NCBI GenBank assembly: GCA_014381725.1
Contig: JACNLC010000045.1
Coordinates: 1 to 64,000, forward strand
Length of the DNA: 64,000 nucleotides
Direction of reading: 5' to 3'
Origin: Fidelibacterota bacterium
GTDB lineage: Bacteria > Fidelibacterota > Marinisomatia > SCGC-AAA003-L08 > JACNLC01
A program made the translations under genes and the position numbers. Below, in pieces: positions 27,763 through 36,897 of the stretch (positions are counted from its first letter, which is position 1; every line of letters begins with the position of its first letter). The notes under the pieces were generated by a model. That model saw only the letters and a list, made by a program, of their open reading frames with translations, did not search any database and had not been told where the DNA came from.

Positions 27763-28395
27763 ATGGCTATGATATTTTGGTTAACAGTTGCTTTCGGCAC
27801 TTCAGTATTAGGAAATAATAATTCTGAACTTGTCAATTTATCTAAATCAGATACTAAAAAACTGATCGGCGGGGAAATAGTTATTACTGAATCTCGTGAA
27901 ACTGAAAACACAGAGCAAACCTATTCTCTTAATGCACTCATAAACGCCCCTATAAAAGTAGTCTATGATGTCATCGTTGATTATGAATCCTACAATGATT
28001 TTATGCCAAATATAGAAAATGTTGAAGTCACAGAAATTAGTGATTCAACAAGCTACATGGATTACACGATTCTACTCCCTTTGAATTATAAAAAGTATTA
28101 CCGGGTTAGAATGCTACACAAGTTCACAGAAACAGAAGCCAATATTAGTTGGAAATTGGTCAAATATCCTACTTACATTGAACCGGTTAAAACGATAAGA
28201 AACACAACAGGTTATTGGACTTTATCGAAATATGAAGATTCAGATTATACTACTCTTTTGGAGTATCATATTTATACCGATCCTGGAGAAATTCCATTCG
28301 GTTGCGGATGGATTGTAGATTTCTTAACTAAACAACAATTACCAAATATTTTGAATGCGTTGCGGAACAGAGTTAGCCAAATTACTAAAGAGTAA
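27763..28395 (+). CDS. SRPBCC/START-like domain protein, probably exported
   Basis: 210 residues, one of only two + strand genes. The N-terminus (MAMIFWLTVAFGTSVLG) looks like a signal peptide. Residues about 55-205 fit a polyketide-cyclase/START-like SRPBCC domain ('INAPIKVVYDVIVDYESYND' is the usual opening, with later 'TGYWTLSKYEDSDYTTLLEY' and 'LNALRNRVSQ' as the closing helix). Such domains hold hydrophobic ligands. The role is unknown. It diverges from uvrB across 130 bases and converges on uvrC with six bases between stop codons. The ribosome binding site is weak; ATG at 27769 is an alternative start. Confidence 0.8.
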   Translation: MAMIFWLTVAFGTSVLGNNNSELVNLSKSDTKKLIGGEIVITESRETENTEQTYSLNALINAPIKVVYDVIVDYESYNDFMPNIENVEVTEISDSTSYMDYTILLPLNYKKYYRVRMLHKFTETEANISWKLVKYPTYIEPVKTIRNTTGYWTLSKYEDSDYTTLLEYHIYTDPGEIPFGCGWIVDFLTKQQLPNILNALRNRVSQITKE

Positions 28396-28401
28396 TGAAT
28401 G

Positions 28402-30225
28402 TTATAATTCTTTTAGAATATTCTCACACACTTTTATTGGAATCCCAGTTTTTAGATTGATTTCTTCAGCAGAATCATTTTTCAACTCATCAAGTGATTT
28501 ATAGTTTTTCCATATTGAGTCAATTCGTTTCTGTCCCATTCCGTTAACATTTTCTAATACAGATTTCACCATCGCTTTCCCTCGTTTTTGCCTGTGGAAT
28601 GTAATCGCAAAACGATGAGCTTCATCGCGAATTTTCCGAAGTAAAAACAATCCAGGTGATGTTTTGGGAATATTCTGAGGTTCGCTGACTCCCGGAACAA
28701 AAACTTCTTCCAGTTTTTTTGCCAAACCAACAATTATTATATGCGATAAACCAAGTTCATCTAACGACTTTTTTGCTGAAGATAGTTGTCCTTTCCCTCC
28801 GTCAATTAAAATTAAATCCGGTAGAGGTTTCTTTTCTTCCTGCACTCTTTTGTATCTCCTATAAACAACTTCCGTCATAGATTCAAAATCATCAACTCCG
28901 CTAACAGTTTTGATGTTAAATTTTCGATACTCTTTTTTACTTGGTTTCCCATCAATAAAACAAACCATTGATGCGACTGGATACGAACCTTGAATATTAG
29001 AATTATCAAATCCTTCAATTCTCCTTGGAGGAACCGACAACCCCAAATCATCCTGTAGTTGCATAACCATTTTAGGAATAAACTCATTTCGTTTGACTTT
29101 TCTTAAACGAACTTCTCCAAGTAACAAATCTGAGTTTCTTTTACTCATTTGCACCAATTTCTTTTTTTCTCCGCGTTCCGGAATAAGTATCTGAACTTTT
29201 CTACCAACGATATTGGTCAACCAATTTTCGTAATTGGATATCTCATCAATCTGAAATTCAAGCAAAATTTCACGAGGGATATCATTTGTTGAAGTATAAT
29301 ACTGAACTATAAATTGAGATAGATTTTCTAAATTTTCATCAGCATCAATAATTTTTAAGTAAAATTTTTCTCTTCCGATTAATAATCCATTTCTAATTCG
29401 TAATACTACACCTACTCCGTAATTATTTTCTGCAGATACAGTTACAATATCTCTATCAGTTGTGTCGGCTATTACCTTTTTTTGATATTTGGTGAAATGA
29501 TCAACCGCAATGAGTTGGTCTCGGTATCGTGTCGCATCTTCAAATCGCATTTCTGTACTGGCATTAGACATCTGATTTTGAAGATATTCTCTGATTGACT
29601 TATTCCTGCCTTTCAAAAATTGCTCAATTTGATTAACCATTGCTCTATAATCTTCGGTAGAAATTAAACCTTCACACGGACCATCACACCGCTTGATGTG
29701 AAAATCCAAACAGACTTTCACTTTCTTTTCTTGGATCGTTTTTTCATTTATGATATGCAAACAAGTTCTAAGATGAAATATATCGTGTGTGGCTTTCATA
29801 ATTTTTCTTAGATAGCGGACATCTGTATAAGGTCCGTAGTATTTCGCTCCGTCTTTAGGGAGAGTTTTCGTCCTAATAATTTTAACTTGTGGAAATGGTT
29901 CATCTGTAATTTGGATATACGGAAATGTTTTATCATCCTTCATCAGAACATTGTAATATGGCCGGTGTTCTTTAATTAAATTTGCTTCAGTGAGAAATGC
30001 CTCTACTTCGTTTCTGACGACAATCCACTCCAAATCTGCAATATGTTTAACCATTATTCGAGTTTTATCATCTTTGGTTGCTTGTTTTTGGAAATATGAT
30101 CGAACCCTGTTTTTCAGAACTTTAGCTTTACCTATGTAAATAATTACATTTTTATCATTTCGGAAAATGTAAACTCCAGGTAATTTTGGTAATTCTTGTA
30201 TTTTTTTTCTTATCATCTCTTTCAT
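28402..30225 (-). CDS. uvrC: UvrABC excinuclease subunit C
   Basis: About 607 residues. GIY-YIG nuclease domain first ('LPGVYIFRNDKNVIIYIGKA'), then a Cys-rich segment ('DFHIKRCDGPCEGL') and a UVR motif ('EMRFEDATRYRDQLIAV'). The RNase H-like nuclease comes next ('RIEGFDNSNIQGSYPVASMV', 'LILIDGGKGQLSSA'), then a C-terminal helix-hairpin-helix. It makes both incisions flanking a lesion. I prefer the ATG at 30225 over a TTG 13 codons earlier; neither has a good ribosome binding site and ATG at 30216 is also possible. Confidence 0.95.
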   Translation of the reverse strand: MKEMIRKKIQELPKLPGVYIFRNDKNVIIYIGKAKVLKNRVRSYFQKQATKDDKTRIMVKHIADLEWIVVRNEVEAFLTEANLIKEHRPYYNVLMKDDKTFPYIQITDEPFPQVKIIRTKTLPKDGAKYYGPYTDVRYLRKIMKATHDIFHLRTCLHIINEKTIQEKKVKVCLDFHIKRCDGPCEGLISTEDYRAMVNQIEQFLKGRNKSIREYLQNQMSNASTEMRFEDATRYRDQLIAVDHFTKYQKKVIADTTDRDIVTVSAENNYGVGVVLRIRNGLLIGREKFYLKIIDADENLENLSQFIVQYYTSTNDIPREILLEFQIDEISNYENWLTNIVGRKVQILIPERGEKKKLVQMSKRNSDLLLGEVRLRKVKRNEFIPKMVMQLQDDLGLSVPPRRIEGFDNSNIQGSYPVASMVCFIDGKPSKKEYRKFNIKTVSGVDDFESMTEVVYRRYKRVQEEKKPLPDLILIDGGKGQLSSAKKSLDELGLSHIIIVGLAKKLEEVFVPGVSEPQNIPKTSPGLFLLRKIRDEAHRFAITFHRQKRGKAMVKSVLENVNGMGQKRIDSIWKNYKSLDELKNDSAEEINLKTGIPIKVCENILKEL

Positions 30226-30292
30226 AGCAAGGAGTGTGGAAAATCGAGAATCTTCAATTGGCAATTATACAGTGCCTACTGCAACTACTTCT

Positions 30293-30712
30293 CTATTCCA
30301 TACATAGTTCTATCAACACTCCATTTGTTGATTTAGGATGCAGAAATGCAATAAATAATCCTTCTGCACCTTTTCGTGGAGTTTCATCAATCAAACGAAC
30401 TCCGTTAGACTTTAGATAAGCCAAAGCGGAATGAATATCGTCAACTTTAAAAGCAATGTGGTGGATTCCCTCTCCCCTTTTGTTGAGAAATTTAGCAATA
30501 GGAGAAACATCAGAAACCGATTGAAGCAATTCTACTTTTCCATTTCCTGTGTCGTAGATATCAGTTAGAACTTTTTGCTCTTTTATTTCTTCAGTTGAAG
30601 AATGGTTGATTCCCAACAACTGTCCAAATAGATTTGCTGGATCATTTAAATCGTTGACTGCAATAGCAATATGCTCTATTGATAAGATTTTAAATGGTAT
30701 TTTATGTGACAT
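30293..30712 (-). CDS. mce: Methylmalonyl-CoA epimerase / glyoxalase-fold protein
   Basis: 139 residues from the ATG at 30712 (GAGG four bases upstream; an ATG six codons earlier is less likely). The vicinal-oxygen-chelate fold is clear: 'IEHIAIAVNDLNDPANLFGQ', 'KVELLQSV', 'GIHHIAFKVDDIHSALAYL', 'NGVLIELC'. These supply the metal-binding His/Glu set of methylmalonyl-CoA epimerases. The assignment is supported by meaB, the methylmalonyl-CoA mutase chaperone, five genes upstream. The mutase itself is not in the window. It probably serves propionyl-CoA/succinyl-CoA interconversion. Confidence 0.87.
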   Translation of the reverse strand: MSHKIPFKILSIEHIAIAVNDLNDPANLFGQLLGINHSSTEEIKEQKVLTDIYDTGNGKVELLQSVSDVSPIAKFLNKRGEGIHHIAFKVDDIHSALAYLKSNGVRLIDETPRKGAEGLFIAFLHPKSTNGVLIELCME

Positions 30713-30746
30713 ATATCCTCTTTCTCTCAATAAAAATTAACCACGA

Positions 30747-30770
30747 ATAAAAAGCAGAGAGCACTTTTTT
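30747..30770. repeat. Short dispersed word, copy 1
   Basis: The word AAAAAGCAGAGAGCACTTTT recurs with few changes at 42834-42857, both times in an intergenic gap next to ACCAC(G/A)AA. It is too short to class further. Confidence 0.4.
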
Positions 30771-30795
30771 ATTACAAACTTTTGACTTTGACCTG

Positions 30796-32088
30796 TTATT
30801 CTACTTCTCCTTGCAATTCATAGTCAGTAGCTTGAGTAAATGTAACATCTACAAACTCTCCCAACTGATGTTCACCCGTAACAATTACACGATTATCCAC
30901 TTCTGGAGAATCTCTGAATGTTCGTCCAATAGAATGTCCATCTGTCGTGTGAGAATCTATTAGCACCGTTTCAGTTGTGCCAATTAATTTTTCGTTTTTC
31001 ATCAGACTAATATCCTGCTGGAGCATCATCAGTGCATCCATTCTATCAATTTTTATTTGCTCAGGTACATCATTTTTCATTGTAGCTGAAAATGTATCTT
31101 CTTCTTCGGAATAAGTAAACACTCCCAATCGGTCAAACTCGAATTCATAAATAAATTTGTATAGCTCGTCAAAATCTTTGTCCGTTTCAGTTGGATGCCC
31201 AACAATAACAGATGTTCGAATTGCAATATTTGGATTTGTATTTCGTAGAGCGTCTAATCGTTTTTTTATTCCATTAATTCCCAATCCTCTTCGCATTAGT
31301 TTTAATAATCTGTCCGATGTGTGTTGAATTGGAATATCAATATAAGGCACCAATTTTTCAGTATTTTTGAATAACTCAATTACCTCTCTCTGCAAATGTG
31401 ATGGATGGGCATAATGCAAACGTAACCAATCTAAATCATCAATTTTGTTCAATTCTCTTATTAGTTCGTGTAATCCTTTTCTCGGATTCAAATCCCAACC
31501 ATAAGATGTTGTGTCTTGTGCGATAAGTAAAATTTCTTTCACTCCAGTATCAACCAATCGTTGTGCTTCGCCTACACACCAATCAATGGATTTGCTTTTT
31601 TGCACACCTCGAATCAGTGGAATTGAGCAGAATGAGCAACCATTATCACATCCTTCTGCAATTTTTAGATATGCGTAGTGGTTCGGAGTAAGCAACGACC
31701 GGAAAAACTCAGGGTCATTTTTGGAGTATGGTTTTCCAGTTAAAAACGATACAATCTTAGCATGGTCATTAATACCAAAGAATTCATCCACTTCTGGTAA
31801 CTCTTTCCGGAGTTCTGAGCCATACCTTTGAGAAAAACATCCCATCACAATTAACTGTTCAACATTGGCTGTTTTTTTTAGTTCGGCTGCATCTAAAATT
31901 ACTTCTATAGATTCCTTCCGAGCGGCATCTAAAAATCCACAAGTATTAACAATTACTATATTAGAATCTTCTGGATTATCAACGATATTCAGTTTTCCTG
32001 TTCGTAAACCACCAAGTAGAATCTCAGAATCCACCAAATTTTTCGCACAACCCAAACTGATTAGTGAAATTGATTTATTTTTACTCAT
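30796..32088 (-). CDS. rimO: Ribosomal protein S12 methylthiotransferase
   Basis: 430 residues. The N-terminal UPF0004 domain carries Cys14, Cys50 and Cys84 for the auxiliary [4Fe-4S] cluster ('LGCAKNLVDSE' is the RimO form). The radical-SAM motif is 'EGCDNGCSFCSIPLIRG' with Cys147, Cys151 and Cys154. A TRAM domain closes the protein. 'SISLISLGCAKNLVDSE' separates it from MiaB. It methylthiolates an Asp of ribosomal protein S12. Its start overlaps the end of ftsY by eight bases. Confidence 0.95.
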   Translation of the reverse strand: MSKNKSISLISLGCAKNLVDSEILLGGLRTGKLNIVDNPEDSNIVIVNTCGFLDAARKESIEVILDAAELKKTANVEQLIVMGCFSQRYGSELRKELPEVDEFFGINDHAKIVSFLTGKPYSKNDPEFFRSLLTPNHYAYLKIAEGCDNGCSFCSIPLIRGVQKSKSIDWCVGEAQRLVDTGVKEILLIAQDTTSYGWDLNPRKGLHELIRELNKIDDLDWLRLHYAHPSHLQREVIELFKNTEKLVPYIDIPIQHTSDRLLKLMRRGLGINGIKKRLDALRNTNPNIAIRTSVIVGHPTETDKDFDELYKFIYEFEFDRLGVFTYSEEEDTFSATMKNDVPEQIKIDRMDALMMLQQDISLMKNEKLIGTTETVLIDSHTTDGHSIGRTFRDSPEVDNRVIVTGEHQLGEFVDVTFTQATDYELQGEVE

Positions 32089-32971
32089 TTTCTATCCCAA
32101 TCAATCCTTTGAGATATGAATCCATATCAAATGGTACTAGGTCATCCACTTGTTCGCCAACGCCAATATAATAGACAGGTAAATTTAGTTCCAGCATTAT
32201 AGGAACAGCAATTCCACCTCGTGCAGTTCCATCCATTTTAGTCAGAATGACACCATCTATTGGTAGATATTTATTAAATTCGCGTGCTTGCTGAATTCCG
32301 TTTTGTCCTGTGTTAGCATCAATAGTTATCAATACATCAACTTCATCGGTCATTTTTCTAACGACTCGATTTATCTTCTCAAGCTCTTTCATTAAATTTA
32401 GTGATGTATGCAATCTACCTGCAGTATCAACTATGATTCTATCCACATTTTTGGATAAACCTGAGTTTACACCATCAAACGCAACTGCTGCAGGATCACT
32501 AGTTCCCTCGTTTGCAACTAATTGGACTTTTAATCGTTTAGACCATTCGCGAATCTGTTCAACTGCGGCAGCACGGTAAGTATCTCCTGCAACTAACAAA
32601 ACTGATTCACCGTCTTTGGAAAATTCACCTGCTAGTTTTGCTGCTGATGTGGTTTTTCCCGTGCCATTAATTCCAACTAATAGAATCGTTTTTCTAAGGG
32701 GTTTTGTTTGAATTTTCCCGTTAAGAAGCAAGTCCATTGAATTTAGAAATCGTTCTTCCCAAGCCAAATTTTTATCATCAGATTTTGACAGAGAATCGAC
32801 GATATTATCCACAACTTCCCAGCCCAAATCTGCTTGTAGTAATGCTTCTTCTAGTTTTTCTAAATCATCTGCCGAAAGATGTTTCTTACCGGAAATTCCT
32901 GTAAACATATTCGCAATTTTGGTTCTTGTCTTTTTGAGCCCAGAATAAGTCTTTTTGAAAAATTTGAACAT
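32081..32971 (-). CDS. ftsY: Signal recognition particle receptor
   Basis: 296 residues: the NG core with only a short basic N-terminal tail, without the long acidic A domain of E. coli FtsY. GTPase motifs: 'LVGINGTGKTTSAAKLAG' (P-loop 100-107), 'DTYRAAAVEQ', 'VDTAGRLHTS' and 'LTKMDGTARGG'. It docks SRP-ribosome complexes at the membrane. It overlaps pgsA (TAATG) upstream and rimO downstream. Confidence 0.95.
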   Translation of the reverse strand: MFKFFKKTYSGLKKTRTKIANMFTGISGKKHLSADDLEKLEEALLQADLGWEVVDNIVDSLSKSDDKNLAWEERFLNSMDLLLNGKIQTKPLRKTILLVGINGTGKTTSAAKLAGEFSKDGESVLLVAGDTYRAAAVEQIREWSKRLKVQLVANEGTSDPAAVAFDGVNSGLSKNVDRIIVDTAGRLHTSLNLMKELEKINRVVRKMTDEVDVLITIDANTGQNGIQQAREFNKYLPIDGVILTKMDGTARGGIAVPIMLELNLPVYYIGVGEQVDDLVPFDMDSYLKGLIGIENE

Positions 32972-33582
32972 TATATATTATGCTTCCCGAAATATTGAAA
33001 ATATCTTTTCATGTAGTAGTAAGTGCTAATTCCCATCAAAACTAACGAAACTGCGTATAACAATTCTTGCATAATTCCTATAAATTTTGGAAAAATACTC
33101 GGTTCAATTAGAATATACATCATCATCATCAAAGTTGTAGAAACTATGAAAAACTTCCCTGTCCAGTTTGCCTGAAACACTTCACTACCTTTGCGCATTA
33201 GATAAATTCCAGTTACACCAATAATAATATCACGGATAGCTAATAATCCGAAAAATATAGAAAAACGAATTGGATAGAGATAAATCAGATAAATTGCAAC
33301 AACTAGCAAACATATCTTATCTGCAACTGGGTCAATTATTTTACCGAATTTTGTGACTTCTCCAGCTTTTCTTGCAACAAAACCATCTATCATATCTGAC
33401 AAAATAATCAACACGAAATAAACTAATATTTGTGTCCAATTCTTCTGCTCTTGGTATAATGCAATGGTAAGCGGGATTGCCATAAATATCCGGCTGATAC
33501 TGATCAGATTTGCAAGCGTCAATATTCTATCTTCTCGGGTTTGTAATCTCTTTCGTAATATTTTCTTTTTCGATTGATTCAT
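32971..33582 (-). CDS. pgsA: CDP-alcohol phosphatidyltransferase, probably phosphatidylglycerophosphate synthase
   Basis: 203 residues, several membrane helices. The CDP-alcohol phosphotransferase signature is complete: Asp63, Asp66-Gly67, Ala70-Arg71, Gly80, Asp84 and Asp88 ('SDMIDGFVARKAGEVTKFG'). Opening with 'LANLISISRIFMAIPLTIAL' and its length fit PgsA, which makes phosphatidylglycerophosphate from CDP-diacylglycerol and glycerol-3-phosphate. The family is certain; the acceptor alcohol is inferred. It lies two bases from the polyprenyl synthase gene and overlaps ftsY. Confidence 0.9.
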   Translation of the reverse strand: MNQSKKKILRKRLQTREDRILTLANLISISRIFMAIPLTIALYQEQKNWTQILVYFVLIILSDMIDGFVARKAGEVTKFGKIIDPVADKICLLVVAIYLIYLYPIRFSIFFGLLAIRDIIIGVTGIYLMRKGSEVFQANWTGKFFIVSTTLMMMMYILIEPSIFPKFIGIMQELLYAVSLVLMGISTYYYMKRYFQYFGKHNI

Positions 33583-33584
33583 TA

Positions 33585-34574
33585 TTAGTGGTTCCGTTGA
33601 ATATTAAAATCTAAAATTTCCAACAAAGACGATTTATATTCAGAAGACGGAAAAATATTAAGTTCTGTTTTAGCTTGCTCGGTGATTTCGTTCAACTTTT
33701 GCTCAGTATATTCTATTCCACCTTCGGAAATAATCACTTCTCGTATTTTATCCAAATCACTTTTCCGAGCATATTTCTTTATCATTCGTTTCAATTTTCT
33801 TTGTTCAAATGAAGATAATGAAGAAAACAGATGAATTAATGGTAGAGTTAGCATATTTTTCTTAACATCAAATCCAAGTGGTTTGCCGACTTGAGTTACA
33901 TTGCCTATAATGTCGAAAAGGTCGTCTTTAATTTGAAATGCAATTCCCAATTTTTCCCCAAAACTTCGCAAAGCTGAACGAAGTTTCTCATCTTTAGTAA
34001 CTGTTATCGCTCCAACCTCACACGATGCTGCAAATAATGAAGCTGTTTTATCAGATACCATTTTAAAGTAAATGTCTTCGGTAATATCCTTTTTAATGGC
34101 TTTCTCAATTTGCAATATCTCACCTTGACTCAATCTCTCAGCAGTTTCTGATAAAACTTTAAGAGCATCAAAATCTTTTAAATGAACCATATTGGTTAGT
34201 GCTTTGGAAAACATATAATCACCAACTAAAATCGCTATTTTATTTTTCCACACTCGCTTTACCGAAGGCCAACCTCGTCGAGTATCTGCACTATCAACCA
34301 CATCATCGTGGATAAGAGTTGCTGTATGAATCATCTCTATAAGTGCAGATGCACGATAAGTTAACTCGTTTGCTTCTCCGCACATTCTAGCTGATAACAG
34401 AGCTAATCTCGGACGCAACTGCTTCCCTTTTTGACGAGAAATATATTTGATAACAGTATTTATTAATTTTACATCAGATGAAAGTGATTCATCAAAATAT
34501 TTGCTAAATTTCTGAATATCATCTTTAATCGGTATTGCAGATTTCTCTAATAATGCTTTGATATCTTTCATCAT
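33585..34574 (-). CDS. Long-chain all-trans polyprenyl diphosphate synthase
   Basis: 329 residues. First aspartate-rich motif DDVVD (90-94, in 'LIHDDVVDSADTRRG'), substrate motif 'KGKQLRPRLALLSAR', and second aspartate motif in 'IAFQIKDDLFDIIG'. The residue five before the first Asp is Ala85, small and not aromatic, which in this family favours long products (C40 or so) over FPP or GGPP. A quinone side chain is the likely use. Adjacent genes are pgsA and meaB with almost no spacing, an operon of otherwise unrelated functions. Confidence 0.9.
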   Translation of the reverse strand: MMKDIKALLEKSAIPIKDDIQKFSKYFDESLSSDVKLINTVIKYISRQKGKQLRPRLALLSARMCGEANELTYRASALIEMIHTATLIHDDVVDSADTRRGWPSVKRVWKNKIAILVGDYMFSKALTNMVHLKDFDALKVLSETAERLSQGEILQIEKAIKKDITEDIYFKMVSDKTASLFAASCEVGAITVTKDEKLRSALRSFGEKLGIAFQIKDDLFDIIGNVTQVGKPLGFDVKKNMLTLPLIHLFSSLSSFEQRKLKRMIKKYARKSDLDKIREVIISEGGIEYTEQKLNEITEQAKTELNIFPSSEYKSSLLEILDFNIQRNH

Positions 34575-35513
34575 CTAATCTTCCTGATGCAATTTTTGAA
34601 CAAGTTGATATGGTGATAGGCGTTTTTGTCTGTCTTTTGCGATTTCTTTGTCTAATATTTTTTGATTTTCGTCATTCCAAAATTCTAATTCAAATTTAGA
34701 AACTATGAGTTCTTTAATTTTACGAATATATCTTTGTTTTAGTTTCCGATGATGATGGCCAGTTGAAATGATATGTTTTCTATGTTCTTCAGATGCTTGG
34801 ACTAATTCGTCAATTCCATCGTTTTGTATGGCAATTGTTTTTACAACTTTTGGCTTCCAAACATCTGGATTATTTGGTAATACTGATAACAAATTTTTCA
34901 GTGTAATTGCTAACTTATTTGCACCTTCTCTGTCAGCTTTGTTGATCACGAACACATCTGCTATCTCCATTAAACCTGCTTTCATCATTTGGATTTCATC
35001 ACCTGATTCTGGAACCAAAACTACAAAAACAGTATCAGTTGCTTGAATCACATCCAATTCGACTTGTCCAACTCCAACAGTTTCAAAAAGAATAACATCA
35101 TATCCTGCGGCATCAAAAACATCACCTACTTCACGAGTGCTTTGAGCTAAACCTCCTTGTCCACCTCGACTCGCCATACTACGGATAAATACTCCTGCAT
35201 CTTTATGGTGATTTAACATTCGGATTCTATCACCCAACAATGCACCGCCGGTAAATGGACTGCTTGGGTCAACACCAATTACTGCAACGGTTTTATTTTG
35301 GTTTCTAAATGATTTTATTATTTTATCCGTTAGAGAACTTTTTCCTGAACCTGGTGGCCCTGTAATTCCAATACGATATGCCTTCCCAGTAAATGGAAAT
35401 ATTGCTGACAGAATTTCTCTACTAACTTCATTTTCACTTTCAATTATTGAAATAGCTCTAGCAATAGATATTCGCTCTCTTGATTGAATTCCTTTTATTA
35501 AATCACTGGTCAT
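34575..35513 (-). CDS. meaB: Methylmalonyl-CoA mutase-associated GTPase
   Basis: 312 residues. 'GITGPPGSGKSSLTDKI' is the P-loop, then 'VDPSSPFTGGALLGDRIRM', the MeaB/ArgK signature, 'FETVGVGQVELDV' and 'INKADREGANK'. MeaB guards and reloads the B12-dependent methylmalonyl-CoA mutase. With the epimerase at 30.3 kb it implies a functional methylmalonyl pathway whose mutase lies outside the window. Its end abuts the polyprenyl synthase start. Confidence 0.94.
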   Translation of the reverse strand: MTSDLIKGIQSRERISIARAISIIESENEVSREILSAIFPFTGKAYRIGITGPPGSGKSSLTDKIIKSFRNQNKTVAVIGVDPSSPFTGGALLGDRIRMLNHHKDAGVFIRSMASRGGQGGLAQSTREVGDVFDAAGYDVILFETVGVGQVELDVIQATDTVFVVLVPESGDEIQMMKAGLMEIADVFVINKADREGANKLAITLKNLLSVLPNNPDVWKPKVVKTIAIQNDGIDELVQASEEHRKHIISTGHHHRKLKQRYIRKIKELIVSKFELEFWNDENQKILDKEIAKDRQKRLSPYQLVQKLHQED

Positions 35514-35556
35514 AATGAATGTTTATGGAATATTTGAGAATATTTACGATTTGTAT

Positions 35557-36246
35557 TTAGGAAAATTTCTTTCCAAAAGCTTTTCTGAAATATAAATAAT
35601 CTGGAATAATCAAAGTATGTCCATCTTTTAACAAAACATGCCTTTCTTCCAGAATTTTAAATACCCGAGAAACAGTTTCTCTAGATGTTCCTGCCATACT
35701 TGCAATATCTTGTTGGTATGGGAGGTTTGGAATAGTTACTCTTCCATTTCTTATCACACCTCGATCTTCGGCAAGACTTAGGATAGAAACACCAATCCTA
35801 TGTTCAGCATCAGATAGTGATAAAGCTTCAATTTGTTGATCTGACTTTCGTATTCTTCTAGCAAGTTCTCCTAATAATAAATATGTAATCTTAAAGTTCT
35901 TTTTCAAAAGTTCAACAAAATTACTTTGACTCATTGCGTAAACCTCGCAATCTTCTTGTGCCATAGCATTTGCAGAACGAGCTTCCCCATCAAGGATTGC
36001 CATTTCACCAAAGAACTCACCTGTTCCAAGAAGAGCAAGAATAACTTCTTTTCCCTCTTCGTTTAAACGAGTAATTTTTACGGTACCACTTTTGATAAAA
36101 TATACAATGTCTCCGTATTCTTCCTCAATGATAATCATGCTTCGTTTTGGATATTTACGAAGACTAAGAACTTTTTCAACTTGTTCTGTCACTTCATCTG
36201 AAAGATCACGAAATATCGGAATTGTCCTTAGAAATTCATCTACCAT
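35557..36246 (-). CDS. Crp/Fnr-family transcriptional regulator
   Basis: 229 residues. An N-terminal cyclic-nucleotide-binding fold (about 10-125, 'GDIVYFIKSGTVKITRLNEE', 'GEFFGEMAILDGEARSANAM') joins a dimerisation helix and a C-terminal winged helix ('YQQDIASMAGTSRETVSRVF'). 'FGEMAILDGEARSA' keeps the phosphate-binding-cassette form, so a cyclic nucleotide ligand is possible. There is no Fnr-type cysteine cluster. Targets are unknown. It heads the leftward run containing meaB and is divergent from rpsT across a 323-base gap. Confidence 0.9.
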   Translation of the reverse strand: MVDEFLRTIPIFRDLSDEVTEQVEKVLSLRKYPKRSMIIIEEEYGDIVYFIKSGTVKITRLNEEGKEVILALLGTGEFFGEMAILDGEARSANAMAQEDCEVYAMSQSNFVELLKKNFKITYLLLGELARRIRKSDQQIEALSLSDAEHRIGVSILSLAEDRGVIRNGRVTIPNLPYQQDIASMAGTSRETVSRVFKILEERHVLLKDGHTLIIPDYLYFRKAFGKKFS

Positions 36247-36569
36247 ATATGATAATCCCCCACTTTGGTATAAAAATAAGTATCTAAAAATACGAATTAT
36301 TTTTCATTAAAAACCCCATTAGAGTAAAGAAATAAAAAGTTATTTATTTTTTTAATAATCCTCTTAGAAAATCCAATCGAACCTCTTTCTCAACAATTTA
36401 ACTCTTTATCAAACAGAATTGATCCGCTAGATGGTCGAGCAATCAATCAATTGATGAAGTAGTTTATCCATAAAATTTTATTTTAGAATAAGAATTGGTA
36501 AATTCACATAAAACTGCATAAATTATTGGGCTATTTTCGAGATAACATTTAGAATTCAAAGGAAATTTA
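36247..36569. other. Divergent intergenic region between crp-like gene and rpsT
   Basis: 323 bases, AT-rich. It must hold the promoters for both divergent genes, but I cannot assign convincing -35/-10 pairs. No small gene or strong hairpin is visible. A TATTTTCG at 36532-36539 resembles the Bacteroidetes -7 element TAnnTTTG imperfectly. AAAGGA just before 36570 is the rpsT ribosome binding site. Confidence 0.4.
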
Positions 36570-36824
36570 ATGAGTATTAATAAATCAGTAATGAAACGCA
36601 TTCGACAAGCAAGAAAAGCGCAAGCTAGCAACAAACATTATAAATCGATGATGAAAACCGCTATCAAGAAAACGATGGCGTTAACAACTAAAGAAAATTC
36701 AGAATCAATTTTGAAAGATACTATTTCAATTATTGATAAAGTCGCTGGAAAGGGAATTATCCACAAAAATAAAGCAGCGAGACAAAAATCTAGAGTAACT
36801 TCTTACATAAATAGTTTGAGTTAA
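36570..36824 (+). CDS. rpsT: 30S ribosomal protein S20
   Basis: 84 residues, strongly basic, with the S20 pattern 'MKRIRQARKAQASNKHYKSM', 'KKTMALTTKENSESILKDTI' and 'GIIHKNKAARQKSRVTSYIN'. AAAGGA precedes the ATG by seven bases. It binds 16S rRNA early in small-subunit assembly. It is the only ribosomal gene here, monocistronic, and ends at a strong bidirectional terminator shared with guaB. Confidence 0.96.
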   Translation: MSINKSVMKRIRQARKAQASNKHYKSMMKTAIKKTMALTTKENSESILKDTISIIDKVAGKGIIHKNKAARQKSRVTSYINSLS

Positions 36825-36842
36825 TTTAATTTGTATTAATAT

Positions 36843-36874
36843 AAAAAAGGGGCTGAAGTTCAGCCCCTTTTTTT
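36843..36874. terminator. Bidirectional terminator between rpsT and guaB
   Basis: GGGGCTGA and TCAGCCCC around a three-base loop, flanked by AAAAAA on the left and TTTTTTT on the right. It can therefore stop transcription from both convergent genes. Confidence 0.93.
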
Positions 36875-36897
36875 ATATATTCAGCAATTACTATTTA

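Noticed and set aside
31470-31510. GGATTCAAATCCC, resembling a tRNA T-arm
   Set aside because: It lies inside the rimO coding sequence and no matching acceptor or anticodon arms surround it.
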